This document shows positions 1 to 12,158 of a DNA stretch of 64,000 nucleotides, piece by piece (position 1 is the stretch's first letter; every line of letters starts with the position of its first letter). Made by a program: the position numbers and the translations under genes. The notes under the pieces were generated by a model. The model did no database searches. It was not told where the DNA came from and was given only the letters and a program-made list of their open reading frames with translations. The DNA is from Heterostelium multicystogenum (taxonomy: Eukaryota; Evosea; Eumycetozoa; Acytosteliales; Acytosteliaceae), in contig RCNN01000135.1 of the NCBI GenBank assembly GCA_003667245.1, positions 46,355 through 110,354 on the forward strand. The letters are read 5' to 3'.

Positions 1-231
1 TTAGTAGACATCAACTCACATTTATATGTATCACCCAACACTGGAATAAGCTCAATTGCTCCACAGAATTACATCATAAGCAACCAAAGTGTTCATAATA
101 TAGATAGTAATAGTAGTACTCCAAACCTACTTCCAGCATTATCTCCAATTATGCCAACCTCGTCAACAACAGCAACAATGAACTCACCAGCATCAGATGT
201 TAACACACTTGTGCATCCAGATAAAGAGAAC

Positions 232-274
<43 letters not shown>

Positions 275-1367
275 TTGAAAGTAATGAAGAGATTGTATTA
301 AAAGAAAAGAAAGAGTTAACATTTTTGGATACGCCAATCGCGATAATAAATTATATATTTTTGAATGTTGGCGCCCTCAACATGCCGTCGTTGCTGAGGG
401 TAAACAAGTTTTGCTTTAGAACTGGAATGAAAGAGGGTCTGTGGTCATTATTTATACAGAAAGATTTTGGAATTGCAGTGTCCGAACTTGATACAATGGC
501 TCGTTTGAATGGTGGTGCTCGTTCTCTTTATGCCAATCTCTATTTCAAGCGTCGCAACAGCATTGTGCCCGTGCGATCACCAAATCCCCTTGTCCGATTT
601 TTCCTCAAACCAATATCTAAACTTCCATCTTTCTTTACTCGTAAGGAATACAAAATTTTGATGTATGGTCTAGACGGAGTTGGAAAGACTACACTCTTAT
701 ACAAGTTTGCCCGTGGTGAGTTTGTGAGAACTCTACCTACAAACGGGTACAATGTGGAAATTGTCGAATACAAATCATGTGACTTTATCTGCTGGGACAT
801 TGGATATAATACAAGCAAACCTGTGGTACCTGTCTGGCACCATTACATCCAAGATACTCAGGCACTTATTTTCATAATTGACAGCACAGATCGAGCTAGA
901 TTACCACAGGTACGCGAAGAACTCTGGAGAATGTTAACTGATCGTAACGTTGCCAAAATTCTAAGCTTCAAACAAAATGACACAAATGAAGGAAGACCAC
1001 AAAGAGTTAGAGTACTGATATATGCAAATAAGATTGACAAAGCAAACATTACAACTAGTACAATATCAAACTCTTCACCTGTAGGATCCAACACGCCACC
1101 ACCAATTCCCCATAACAGCAATGTCAATAATACATCGCCAATGTCTACATTGGAAATAACATTAGCTTTATCCCTTTTCAATTTACCAAAAAATATTATT
1201 TGGCACGTACAGGTAAGAATTATTATTAATTCATCTTTATCATATATCTTCACATTACTGATCAAAAACCATCCATTATTGTTAGGGTTTGCTCTGCCAC
1301 ATCTGAAGAAGGTGATGGACTCTATGAAGGTTTAGATTGGTTAAATTCACAATTCGATGAGGAATAG
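1..1367 (+). CDS. F-box / Arf-like GTPase fusion (5' end outside window)
   Basis: The frame is open from base 1, so the true start lies upstream. The first in-window ATG is at 151. A 14-Asn run (AAT repeats, 232-270) precedes an F-box-like segment at about 300-470 ([15 protein letters not shown]...LLRVNKF...LWSLF). An Arf-family GTPase domain follows: P-loop GLDGVGKT (about 670-693), switch [10 protein letters not shown]3 DIGYN and G4 NKID. The usual Arf G3 is D-x-G-G-Q. Here the last two residues are Y-N, so the catalytic glutamine is missing and hydrolysis may be altered. A GT-AG intron at 1213-1285 leads to a short last exon reading [19 protein letters not shown] and ending at 1367. The junction is one base out of phase, probably an indel in the GGG at the acceptor. 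By analogy with F-box proteins it would link an SCF ubiquitin ligase to a membrane-type GTPase switch; that role is inferred. Confidence 0.75.
232..270 (+). repeat. AAT trinucleotide run coding poly-Asn
   Basis: Thirteen AAT-type codons in a row inside the F-box/Arf gene. Such asparagine runs are characteristic of dictyostelid proteins. Similar runs lie near 2090-2160, 7350-7400, 46770-46803 and 19975-20015 (complement). Confidence 0.95.
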
Positions 1368-1506
1368 ACAACAACAAATAAAGAAGTGTGCTGAATTTCA
1401 ATCGCACCAAATTTTAACACAATTCTTTTATTTTTTGTATTGTTTCAAAATTTTCCAATAAATTTTGCGAATCTTTATTTCTTCATATTCATAAAATGGT
1501 AAATGA

Positions 1507-4500
1507 ATGAATACACAACAAGACAAGATTGTAGTTGGTGGTACACCTCGAAGCTTCACAGCTAAACTATTACCAATAAATATCAATCATCCTACCACTA
1601 GTAATAATAATAATAGTAATACAACTGTCCGCACTATGTCAACTACTGTGTTGACTAAGGCGAGCAGTACTGCTCCAACTCCAAAAGTCATGCCAATACC
1701 TCCAAACTTCTCAAAGCAACCACCAAAACCACTACCTTTATTTAAGCCAAATTTTAAAACTAATAGTAATACGTCATTATCTTCATCAAATCAACCACTG
1801 ATAGCTTCTTCAACAACACCAATACCAACACCAACACCAACAACTACAACAACAACAACAAATAATGAAGATATTGACTTCGATTTCGATTTCGACGATG
1901 ATGCATCATCTCACAACAATGACTTTGCACGGGCATCATCTTTAAATTGTAATTCACATAGTATTACAGATTCAATACCATCTTCTGCGCCTCCTAGCTT
2001 CAATAGTATTACTCAAACCAAAACCTTAATACGACCAAAGCAACTAATATCAGCTATCAATAGCAACAGTATCAACTTAATGAATAATAATAGTAATAAT
2101 ATGAATAATATTAGCAATAATAGTAATAGCAATATAATAATAATAATAACAGTAATAATATGATAGATATTCAACAAAGAATTATGATACCTATTAATTT
2201 AGAATTTAAATTAATCAACGAATTGGAGTTCTCTTGCATTGATCCAAAGAATCAAACTATTAAAGCTATTTTTGAAAAGATTGAAGGTTCGAGGAGTATG
2301 TGTCAAGTACAGATTAACGCATGAAATTGAGATTTATAATATTTTACAAAATTGTATTGTAGGGTTCGATGATAATTGGTGGGTTTTCCCTGTTTTACAA
2401 CACAATCGATTCTACGATATGCTAAGACGAGTCAATGGTGTTAAAGTTAAACCATTACCACAGCACATTTTAAATGCTTTTACTCATCCTCCTAAACCAG
2501 TTACCATCGATTTTTCAAGGCTTCCGCCCACACTTTTAAATACTTTGCTCCCATTTCAAAGAAAAGGAATAGAATTTGGTATATCAAGGGAGGGCTGTTG
2601 TATCATTGGTGATGAAATGGGTCTTGGAAAGACGATACAGGCAATTGGACTATCATATTACTACAGGAGTGAGTGGCCTCTTCTCATTATTACTCCTTCT
2701 TCCTTGAGAATGGTCTGGGCGGAACAACTAGAAAAATTCCTCCCAGGAGTGTTCAAAGCTGGAGACATAAATTTAGTGATGAACGGACGTTGTGGTCTCA
2801 ATGGATTGGTCAATATTATTAGCTATGATTTAGTTCGTACAAAGGTAGAAGAAATACTCGAGAAACGATTTCGTGTTATTATTGCCGACGAGAGCCACTT
2901 TCTTAAGGACTTCAAGGCCAAAAGAACCAGAGAGACCATGAGATTGATGGAGTTGGCCAAGCGCAAGATATTACTCACTGGTACTCCAGCTATTTCTCGT
3001 CCATGTGAATTATTCCAAACAAATCACATGTGTAGTGCCTAATTTCCAAAAATGGTATGATTACACAGACCGATACTGTGCAGCACATCTTGATAAATAT
3101 AAGCGACGTGACTATTTTGGGCTATCCAATCCAGTAGAGTTGAATCTATATTTAGCACGTTTTATGATTCGTCGTAAGAAGGATGAAGTTCTAACCGAGT
3201 TGCCAGAGATGAGAAGAGAAAAGATAATGGTTGAGGTTAAAAAGTCAGAAATGAAAAAGATAAAAAAGATTATGGAGAACATTCAGTCAGCTAAACAAAA
3301 GATGGACGACTCTTCTAAAGTGAACAATCGCAAAGGTGTCAACTCTGAAAGTGGCAAGAAAAGTTCACTTTATACCCAATTATTCAGAGATACAGGGCTT
3401 GGCAAAATGGCTGCTATTTCCAGTTTTATAGCCGATAAGTTGGAAGATAACAGTAAATTTCTTATATTTGCACATCACAAAGCGGTAATGGACGGTATCG
3501 AACAGTTTAGTCAAGAATAAAAATGTTGGTTACATCAAGATTGATGGATCTACTCAAGCACATGCTAGGAGTAATTTGGTAAACATATTCCAAACTGACC
3601 CAGGTATCAGAGTTGCTATTCTCAGTATAACTGCTGCTGGAACTGGATTAACTTTGACCGCTGCTAGTGTTGCAATTTTTGCTGAACTTTATTGGACTCC
3701 TGGTGTGCTTATGCAAGCTGAGGCAAGAGTTCATCGATTTGGTCAGAATAGATCAGTCCTTATACAGTACCTCGTTGGAATAAATACAATTGATGAAAGT
3801 ATCTGGAGTATGTTGGAAAGTAAAAAGGATGTACTTGGACGTATCTTGGATGGTGAGAGCGATACATTGGAGTTTGATAAGGGAGATGAAATTCTTCAAT
3901 CTGTTCCACAAGAAGCTGACAGTATTTGGGAAAGTATTATCCGTGGTGTCGAAGACAGAGACGCAGCAAGAAAGAAGAAGATAGATGCAAGGTTAGAGAG
4001 ACAAAAAAGAAGAGAGCAACGAAAGAGGGGAGGAGATGACATGAAGAACAAGGCGATATTTTGAACTTAGATAATGATAGCTCATATTTGGATGATTTTT
4101 TGGGTAACGAAGACAACCAAGAAGATGATGACGAACAAATTGAAGACGAAAATGATAATGAGAATGATGATGATTCTAATCTGGATGAGTATTTAGTAGA
4201 GGCCAAGAAAACTAAGAACAACCACTGTCAAGAAAGAAACAAAAAAACCTAAATCATCACATGCTCCAACTAAGAAATCAAAATCAACAACTTTGACAAT
4301 ATCAGAACAAAAGAAGAGAAAGAAAAACAAAGACAATGAAGATTCATTAGATCTTACTGATGTAGATAACAATCTCTGCGATGAAAATAGCTTATCTGGT
4401 TTCAGGGATACTTCCATTGACAGTAATAAGAACAAAGACAAAGAAAACAAAAACAAAGACTAAGTTCTCTGAGATTATGGTTGACATGGATGAAGATTTC

Positions 4501-4566
4501 GAAGATTCACTTTTAGTATCTGACTTTGATAAATTAGAACAATTTAAATTTAAAGCCGGATTTTAA
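1507..4566 (+). CDS. smarcal1: SMARCAL1/HARP-like SNF2 annealing helicase
   Basis: About 1000 residues. The N-terminus is Ser/Thr/Asn-rich and low complexity. A HARP domain (about 2170-2450) is split by a GTATGT-AG intron at 2296-2362 and resumes with FDDNWWVFPV. The SNF2 core follows: GDEMGLGKTIQA (Walker A, near 2610), ADESHFLKD (motif II, near 2885), LLTGTPAISRP, SITAAGTGLTLTAA and QAEARVHRFGQ (motif VI, near 3725). The C-terminal tail is acidic, then Lys-rich. The family rewinds RPA-coated DNA at stalled forks in the nucleus. The frame changes about six times: in an AAT repeat near 2133, at AAA near 3017, near 3510, near 4045, at A7 near 4243 and near 4460. Each change keeps family similarity on both sides, so I read one gene with sequence errors, although a recent pseudogene cannot be excluded. 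Confidence 0.82.
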
Positions 4567-4815
4567 TAAATTTAAATAATATAATAATATACATTTTAAA
4601 ATAGATTCAATAGGATTTGTTTGTTAAGTGACAGGTCTGGGTCCAACAACACACACTGAGGTTCATTGACTGTATTTTTGGTGAAGACAAAAATTCAATT
4701 CAAACAATAAAATTAATATTTTGTTTTTTTTTCAGCAAAATTGGTACTTTTTGTCTCAAATTCATTATAATTATAGATCTCCTTATGTGTACAAACCAAT
4801 ATAGAAATAGATATA

Positions 4816-7430
4816 ATGTCACAGCACACAGCCACCACCCAACATCAACCATAGTACCGGTGGTTCTGTAGGTGTTGCAGTCAATAGCAAACCTAAACAT
4901 ACTGGTCAAAATATGAACAAGCACCATCATAATCATCATAATCATCATCATCATCATAATAATAATAATAATAATATCAACAACAACAACAACAACAATA
5001 ATAGCAATAATAATAAATCAACAACAAGCTATAATAAAAAACAATACCAACCAAAGAAGAAGCAGCAGACCACTGACACTACCACAATATTTGCGAATCA
5101 ACTATAAGTGATGTCTCAACTCCAGCAAATGCAACCTTTGAATCTAGTACAGTGAATACTTCAACCATACTTGAAAGTAATACTACTTCTGCAAATATTA
5201 ATGGAGGTGTTCCAATACAACAAAAAACCAATGACAGTCGCATAGAGAATGGCAATGAAATCGATATCAATCAATATCATGGTGGTCTCACAGCACAAAA
5301 ACAATTAGAGTTTGAATTATTGAGCAGACATCAACAATTAATAGACAAATACAACAGCCTACTTCTTCATTGTTCCAATTCCCAATGTTTTTGCCACCTC
5401 CTTTAATGCAACCCACATCTCCACAGCATCAACAGCTTACATCTCCATCCTCACTAATGATGAACAACATCAATGTAAATGTCAGTATACCACAAACCAA
5501 CAACAATAATGGTGTACCAAACATAATGGATTTCTTCCAGAAGCCTTCAAATCTTCAGAGTGATATTGGTAGTATAGGTTCTGGATTTTTACAACAGCAA
5601 CAACAACAACAAACAACAGCAGCAGCAACAACAACAACAACAAGCCTAAAAGTATTTGGCAACAGCAACCACCATTCCCTCAACAAGTCAATTTGCCCCA
5701 TATGCTACAAATATGAATAGTTTTGGAATGACATTTGGTCCACCAATGATGCACCATCCTGGACAATTCCCATTCAATCATCATAATCAATTCCCACCAT
5801 TTGGTATGCCACCTATGCTCTTTAATCCAAATGCCATCTTCAACCTTAAATCCTAGTGGAAATCAACAATCTAGCTCATCACTTAATATTCCTAATATGA
5901 CTACTTCTGCCGACTATTTCTTAACTCCATCAAACTCATCACCTTTATATAGTGAGAATGATCCTATGATTAATAATGAAGATCATCGCAGTCGATTGGA
6001 GTTCATGCATAATCAGAGTGGAGTACGACTACCAATCAATGAATTGAATGAGCTTCAAATCAACGAAATAGCTAATCAGTTTGGAAACAAGATTATACAA
6101 GCTGAGTTTGAGCAAACCCAGCATGAAGACGGTGTTACAGTTGATAACGAAGTTGAAGAGGATGAAGTTAACGAGAAACAAAAGAAAAAGCTCGAGAAAT
6201 ACACTAAAGTCAGACCACTATTACCACCACCATCCCCAGACCACCTAAAAGAACTAACAGAGCATGCCTACGACATCTTTGAGAAATCAAAATGCGAAGA
6301 AAATAGAGGACGCACATTGTTAACCAAATTACAAAATATGGTTTTAAAACATTTACAAGTAAGTGTATTTTCTAATCCTCGATGTAAAATTATTAACATC
6401 GATTTAATGTTATATCATTTCATTTAGAATCGCAAGTAAAATTACATTTATTTGGATCATCAGCCAATGGAATGTCACTGAAAGGTGGTGACATTGACAT
6501 TTGTATGCTTGTGGACAGCTCCGAAGGTGACTCCGATACTATAATTAGCAAGCTTGCTACCATGCTCAAACAAAATCACTTAACAAAGGTACTTGCTATT
6601 CCAAGTGCAAGAGTACCCATTGTAAAATTTAGAGACCCAATACAAAATCTTGCTTGCGATATTTGCATCAACAACAAGCTTGCAATCTATAATACTAAGC
6701 TAGTTTCTGACTATTCCGCTATCGATGAGAGAATGCGACCTCTAGTGTATGTGGTGAAGCGTTGGGCCAAGAGAAGAAAGATCAACGAACCATTTACTGG
6801 CACTCTCAGCAGCTATGCCTATATCAATCTGGTGATTAGTTTCCTCCAGAGTAGGAATCCTCCTGTACTGCCATGTCTTCAACAACTCTCAAACAGTATT
6901 GTAAACATCAATGGAAAGGAGTATGGCGAGCCAATGGAGGATATAATGGTAGACGGTTTATAATTGTAAATACTACAACAATCTCGCCAAACTAAAGGGA
7001 TTTGGATCCGCTAATAAGGAGACATTGGGTGAGTTGGTATTTGCTTTTCTTTCAAACCTATGCCAGAGTATTCAACTATGCAACAGAGGTAATTAGTATT
7101 CGTACTGGAAATCATCTTGAGAAAAGTAGTAAACAATGGGAATCCATTCAGAAGAAGAGTCACTATTGTTTCTCCATCGAAGATCCATTTGAAATCACCC
7201 ACAACTTGGCAAGAGTAGTCAAAAGAAGTCAACTTTCAACCATTATCCAAGAGTTTAATAGAGCATATAAAATACTTTCGAGAACAGGAAATCTTCACAT
7301 AGTTTGTAGGGAATATATACCAGAAGACTCGTCATCTTCGCCATCAAACAACAATAACAACAACAACAACAACAATAATAATAATAATCATAATAACAAT
7401 CAATCAACATCACAAATTTCGAAATCATAA
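4816..7430 (+). CDS. Cid1/TRF-type terminal nucleotidyltransferase (poly(A)/U polymerase family)
   Basis: I chose the ATG at 4816. The frame shifts within about 50 bases, then reads into His/Asn runs at 4913-5020. A long Gln/Asn/Pro-rich region runs to about 6000. The nucleotidyltransferase domain starts near 6430 with LFGSSANG and GGDIDICMLVDS; the two Asp of DID, with a third in LACDICINN (near 6655), would bind the catalytic metals. A PAP/25A-associated segment follows (about 6760-7150: AYINLVISFLQ, then FNYATEVISIRTG). The tail is poly-Asn. An intron at 6363-6427 (GTGTAT donor) keeps the frame; the stronger GTAAGT donor at 6359 would not. Frame breaks occur near 4850, 5090, 5395, 5660, 5840, 6960 and 7045. 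Family members add A or U to RNA 3' ends. Which nucleotide is used here cannot be told. Confidence 0.75.
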
Positions 7431-7604
7431 TAAACCGCCTTGTATTGACAATCATTGCTTAATTAATTTGATATTCCCCACTATGTTGTATTTATTTAGT
7501 TGAGTATTGATTTGTTCGAATGTTACACTGAGGTTAATTTAAAGATTAAGCACAAGTCGTACTTTTAGTTCATATTATTATTATTATTATTATTCTTATG
7601 TTGA

Positions 7605-8098
7605 TTAATGATGGTTGGTTGATTCTGAATGACCATATTCTCTTGGGATGAATCTGTATAAACCATTGTTGTTTACAATGGGGGGCATCCAACGAGTAAG
7701 ATATACATTCTTGTGTGCTGCACCTAAAAACCTGTATATATTCTATTAATAATCATCTCCCTAACTCTTTTATGTGAACTTACATTATATCGTTTTCAGC
7801 TTGCACAATTGGCAAAATCTTTGATAAACGAACTCTTTCTAAATCATCATCTTGTCTAGACATAGAACAAAGATATTAGTATGGTTTGGTGGTCAATTGC
7901 CTATTTGAAAGCAACATACAAGTCTTGAACTCTGCCATTTAAGTATACATAAGTACCAACACCCATGATCAAAAAGGTAGCTCCAAATAATTTGTAACCT
8001 GAGATCATCTTTGGTGTCTGTCTACCATATTTTAAAGCAGGGAATCCTCCTGGTGGTGGCAAATCTTGTACCCATTTTTGCTTATAGTTAATTGTCAT
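7605..8098 (-). CDS. ndufa13: NADH dehydrogenase subunit NDUFA13 (GRIM-19)
   Basis: Three exons on the complement: 8098-7920, 7855-7784 and 7731-7605. The introns are 64 and 52 bp, with a GTATGT and a GTAAGT donor. The splice junctions keep the frame and give 125 residues, slightly short for the family (about 144 in human). The N-terminus carries the family hallmark QDLPPPGGFPALKYGRQTPK. A single hydrophobic segment follows (about residues 34-54, YKLFGATFLIMGVGTYVYL). Then come a charged helix (RVRLSKILPIVQAENDI) and a short C-terminus with TRWMPP. It is an accessory membrane-arm subunit of mitochondrial complex I. No frame break is needed. The short length makes it easy to miss by ORF calling. 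Confidence 0.9.
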
Positions 8099-8377
8099 CT
8101 TGTATATGTAGTAAAATCTGTGATTACTTTATGATCGAATTTCATTATTCTATGTAAACAAAATTATTAAAAAAACTACAAAAAAACTCAAAAATTTATT
8201 TCTATTTTTTTTTTTTTTTTTTTTCAAACAATAAAATCATTTGATTACTCATTATCCAGACAGTCAATATTGGTACTATGACTGATTTCCGACAACACAA
8301 CAATTAACCAAACTGCAAGCATTGATTATATATTTATTAAGGTGATTGGAGGTGTGGATACTCAGTGTCGTCGATAA
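8099..8377. other. Intergenic, AT-rich
   Basis: Upstream region of the NDUFA13 gene with a T18-20 run at 8207-8224. No open frame or RNA gene seen. Confidence 0.6.
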
Positions 8378-8497
8378 CAAAACATACTATTAAATTCCAA
8401 AAGTATAGCTCTTTGTCCTTTAAGCCCTCTAGAATTTTATACTCTGTATTGTTGTAGTATTTGGTAGACTCTGTATGGAATTTAATAGTATGTTTTG
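8378..8497. repeat. 22-bp perfect inverted repeat with 76-base spacer
   Basis: Bases 8378-8399 (caaaacatactattaaattc, then ca) are the exact reverse complement of 8476-8497. A transcript could form a 22-bp stem with a 76-base loop. No flanking direct repeat is obvious. It could be a small foldback element or a structured RNA. Confidence 0.85.
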
Positions 8498-8534
8498 AAT
8501 AATGCAAAAAAGGTTCATTGAGTTTCTTTTTAAT

Positions 8535-8917
8535 GAATAGATGTCAGATCATGCTTCTATTGTTCCATCATCATTTGCAGTTCGATTGATATCAAGCTTA
8601 ACATATCATGTGGTATAAGTAGCCGATTTGTACTTTCAAAACAAAATTAAAACTCTCAAGAAGGAAAGAAAGAAGGATGCACTGAGGGTTATTGTGCCCC
8701 TGAAGTCGATATCAAAGAAAATCATAGAGAGATTGACATCTTATCACTCTGTTTAACCTTATTGGATATCTGGACAGAAAACAAAATCGAGGCTCCTAGT
8801 AAGAGACTGCAGTATATTAAAGATCCTAATTTAAAAGAGCTTTTGGAAAAAATGTTTGAGTTTCATTCTGAACAAAGGGTAACTTTACCACAACTATGTG
8901 AAGCAAATTGGTTTTAA
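8535..8917 (+). pseudogene. Protein-kinase C-lobe relic
   Basis: An open frame at 8651-8917 ends in a kinase-like C-lobe. It has GYCAPEV (APE motif), REIDILSLCLTLLDIW (helix F, where kinases have D-x-W/Y-S-x-G), and RVTLPQLCEANWF (conserved Arg and helix I). Just upstream, near 8610-8645, a broken stretch resembles a DFG segment (gccgatttg... tcaaaacaa) and is separated by a stop. No N-lobe or HRD loop is readable. This looks like the remains of a kinase gene rather than a living one. It lies 1.7 kb from the nuclease/kinase-like gene at 10.6 kb and could be a decayed relative, which is a guess. Confidence 0.5.
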
Positions 8918-9759
8918 TTCAATTCGAATTACTTTGGTTATTTTAGGAACCTGGCAAGAACATACCATTACTATTACAGATTTATATAAATTGCTCAATG
9001 TTATTTAAATCTTGCACAACTATAACCAATTCAATTATTTATATAAATTGTTTATAGATAATAAAAGAGTGAGAATGATAAACCATTTTTGAAAATCAAT
9101 ATGCTTGATTACAGAATGCTTGTATCTGTATCAACAGTTCGAATATACACATCAATTGATCAAACTATTAGACCTTACTATAATATTGAATGTATCATTC
9201 TGATAACCAAAATGGACCACCTTTTTGATAAAAAAAACAAAAGAAAGTAGTATTTATTTAAACTATTGATAAAACTAAAGCAGCAATTGCTAGAGCAGAT
9301 GTTAGATAGGTTACGCTTGGACTGAAACGTAAAAGTATTGATATAAAGAAAGATGTAAGATATTTAATTATAAAATATTTTTAAATAGTATTAATTTTAT
9401 TTATTAACAGTCTTTTTTTTTATCTAAAATGTATTTTGAGAATATATCAAAAAATATCGAAAACTGTTATCAAATAAATAAATAAACAAATTCCAATGAT
9501 TTTATGACAGCCCACATAATTTTGTAAACTAACCAATCACAAATACTTAAATATATATGTTGGGTGGTGTAAAAAAAAACACCAATATGAAGATGAGGCC
9601 TTCCACTACCATAGTCATCAAAAAATCCTGTTTATGATGATGTGTTGAATATATTTTAAGTTAATCTAATATTTAGAAAATGATAATAATATCCTATTGA
9701 TGTACAATCTCAATAAACCAATTAAGACTTTGAAGTGTTCGATTTATGAAAGGTGTAAT
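8918..9759. other. Intergenic, no gene seen
   Basis: AT-rich with many stops on both strands. A small hairpin lies at about 9560-9586 (tggtgt, A9, acacca). Confidence 0.5.
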
Positions 9760-10235
9760 TTATTTAATTTTTAGCAAACTAACAAGTGGAAGTTTGGTGA
9801 TTTTCGGAATGGGTTTTTCTGTCACTTGAGTACCAGAGAGATTCAATGTATCAAGATTTGTACAGCATGGTACTGCAATCATAATTCCGTCTTCTGTTAT
9901 CTTACTAAGAGAAAGGTCCAAACAAATTGACCAAAGAAGAAAGGAGAATTAATCCTGAGTCTGTAATCTTGGTCAATATACTCTTAGTATTTATCAATGA
10001 CATCTCTTGAAATTGTACAAAATCTAAAACATAACAAATAAAAAAGTTGGTTATAGCTACTATTATTTTTTACTTATAATTGTATCTTACTTTTAATTAC
10101 TTTACTGAAACATTGCTAATTGAACATTCTTACAAAGCTGTCCATATCGATATCTTTGAAATCATAGCAAGCTACCAGTGACACTTTTCTGAGACGATAC
10201 ATTCTCAACTTGCAGTTCTGGATGAAATCATTGCT
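9760..10235 (-). pseudogene. Leucine-rich-repeat (AMN1/F-box-LRR type) fragment
   Basis: On the complement, 10023-9760 reads LRR-like repeats: LTKITDSGLILLL, then LDLSLSKITEDGI, then CTNLDTLNLSGTQVTEKPI, and ends at a stop at 9760-9762. A second block at about 10235-10110 reads RLRKVSLVACYDFKDIDMDSF. An AG acceptor follows TTTTAG at 10024-10029, so the two blocks may be exons. A stop and no clear donor interrupt the upstream block, and no start is visible. The repeat spacing (about 25 residues, L-x-x-L-x-L) fits cysteine-containing/AMN1-type LRRs. It is either a small broken gene or a relic. Confidence 0.45.
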
Positions 10236-10583
10236 TACCAATTGGGTTTATTTAGTAAGAGGTTACCTGCTTGTGAAATATATAGACAACATTAGACTAC
10301 AGTTTTTTTGTAAGAGAAAGTTGGTTTTTACTCCAAATGTACATTAGTCATGTTTAATAATATTTCTAATTGTATTAAATATAAATGGAATTGACGATTA
10401 AAACTTTTGGGAGAAGATTCATCATTATTTTTCATTCAAACTTACAAGCTCTACTTACATTTACCAAGCATTTAATTTCAAATTATTCACATTATTTATA
10501 TTTTTCCTTTTATTTATTTCTAAGTTTATTATTAGTCGCTTATCTCTTACAACATTATATCTTGTTTATTTATTTGTACAATA
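10236..10583. other. Intergenic, upstream of nuclease/kinase-like gene
   Basis: AT-rich. An open frame at 10385-10591 is of low-complexity composition and I do not take it as a gene. Confidence 0.5.
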
Positions 10584-11926
10584 ATGGATAAATCAACAAC
10601 GACGACAACTACCAATACAGAAACAAAAAAGAACATTATGGTTAAATTCCCTGGTGATACAAATGAGCAGATCTCAATTAGAGATACTGATGGAGAAGTT
10701 GTTGCAACTTCTTCAGCACTTCCAGACAATCCTCAATTTGATATTATGATTTCATCCAATCCAAAAGTTAGTAAGTTTAACAAAGCAATATCAAAGATGT
10801 CGCATTCTATACTAACATTTCTGTTTTTTTATCAATCAGCCGTCAACATCTCCACATTGGGTCTCCCTCCTCTGGGCGAACAGTGTGGATCATCTTCAGA
10901 GTCGGCATCATCCTCACATCAAGCAACTACTTTAATCGAAAGGCAATTCAATCCCATTCAGTTCAAAGATCGTCGAATTAACTCATTATCCTCCATTTGG
11001 AACGAAACAAAGAATGGTTCACTTGTATGGGGAACAGAGACTGATATCCATTTTTTATTAGGCTAGTTTTCTCAGAGGTCTTTGACATTGCTGGTCTGAA
11101 GAACGAGCTCAATTTCTTCAACGACCTTGGTATCACAGGTATTCGCCCTGATATCTGGATCATTGTATCACAACTCGGATTGCCAATCGGAGTTGTGGAG
11201 ATCAAGAAGCCAGGAACGAAGATCATGACAAACCCTACAGTCCATGGCCAGATTTACGACTATATGGAGCGGTTGTGCAATCTCTACGGTCAAGAGCATG
11301 TCTTTGGGATAGTTTCAACCTACAGACATTGGAGAGTGTACTGGCTGCCAACCACTGATGCCTATGCTTCGTCTCCAAAACTAGTGAACCGGATATTCCA
11401 GCCTCACAATCTAGAGCAACTGATCACAATCCCGGTCACCCCTTCCAAACTCTCGAGCTCGTCAAGCATCCTGGAGCAATTCATAGAGACTCCAACCAAG
11501 AGGATCGTATATGGGACTGAGGTGTACCAATTCGATTCAAAGTCCTTGGTTGGTATGCTGGTCTCCACTGTCCTGAAGATGTACTATTCGCCACGCGAAC
11601 CTGTCACATTGACTAGTTCCAAGCGAATGTACATCCGATTGGTCCAAGAGTCTTGGTTCTGGATCAATTTGAAGCAAAGCTTCTCTCTCAAGTTCGAACA
11701 TTGTCGCTTGGATACAATCACATCTGCGATCTTGATCAGAGATCTTCGAGGAGGTTCACAGGGAAGAGTTTGGATGGCAGCTACTGATGCAGGCCATGTA
11801 TTTGTTATCAAGTTCTATAAGTATAGCAAGGATTTAGGAACACTTTGTAGATTTTTGGGTCTGGAGAAGAATTTCAAAATGATATTATTATTAGTGAGTG
11901 TGATTTTTTTGTATGGTGGAATTTAA
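10584..11926 (+). CDS. PD-(D/E)XK nuclease plus kinase-like P-loop protein (Crinkler-like)
   Basis: The ATG at 10584 is followed by a short Thr-rich leader. A GTAAGT-AG intron at 10771-10839 keeps the frame. The frame shifts once in a T6 run near 11053. A restriction-endonuclease-like fold is suggested by IRPDIWII (about 11140) followed by VVEIKKPG (about 11195), a D...ExK pair, then a helix with HGQIYDYME. Near 11745 a glycine-rich loop GGSQGRVW and a lysine in VIKFYK look like the start of a kinase N-lobe. The frame then ends at 11926, without HRD or DFG motifs in view. This REase-plus-kinase order is known from Crinkler (CRN)-type effectors. A frame at 11967-12158 may be a detached tail. 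Base composition is richer in G+C than the flanks. The gene may be truncated. Function is inferred from family architecture only. Confidence 0.6.
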
Positions 11927-12158
11927 AAGGATTCATTAAATAAATCATTAGATTATTCTCTCCATCATGGAATATGTTTTTAATAGTCTTAACCATTTAA
12001 TACCTGGTTTTGACCACAACCAGCTGGTAGGAACATTACAATCAACTGATCCTTTTAACATAAAAACTCTAAATGGCAATCATATATATCTTTGGTATCC
12101 AAAATCAATGGAACCAGTCCAAGCTAAAATAAACAAACTAGGAAACAATGGAATATGA

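Noticed and set aside
10385..10591. 68-codon + strand frame
   Set aside because: Phe/Tyr/Leu-rich composition of AT-rich DNA, directly upstream of a real gene; no motif.
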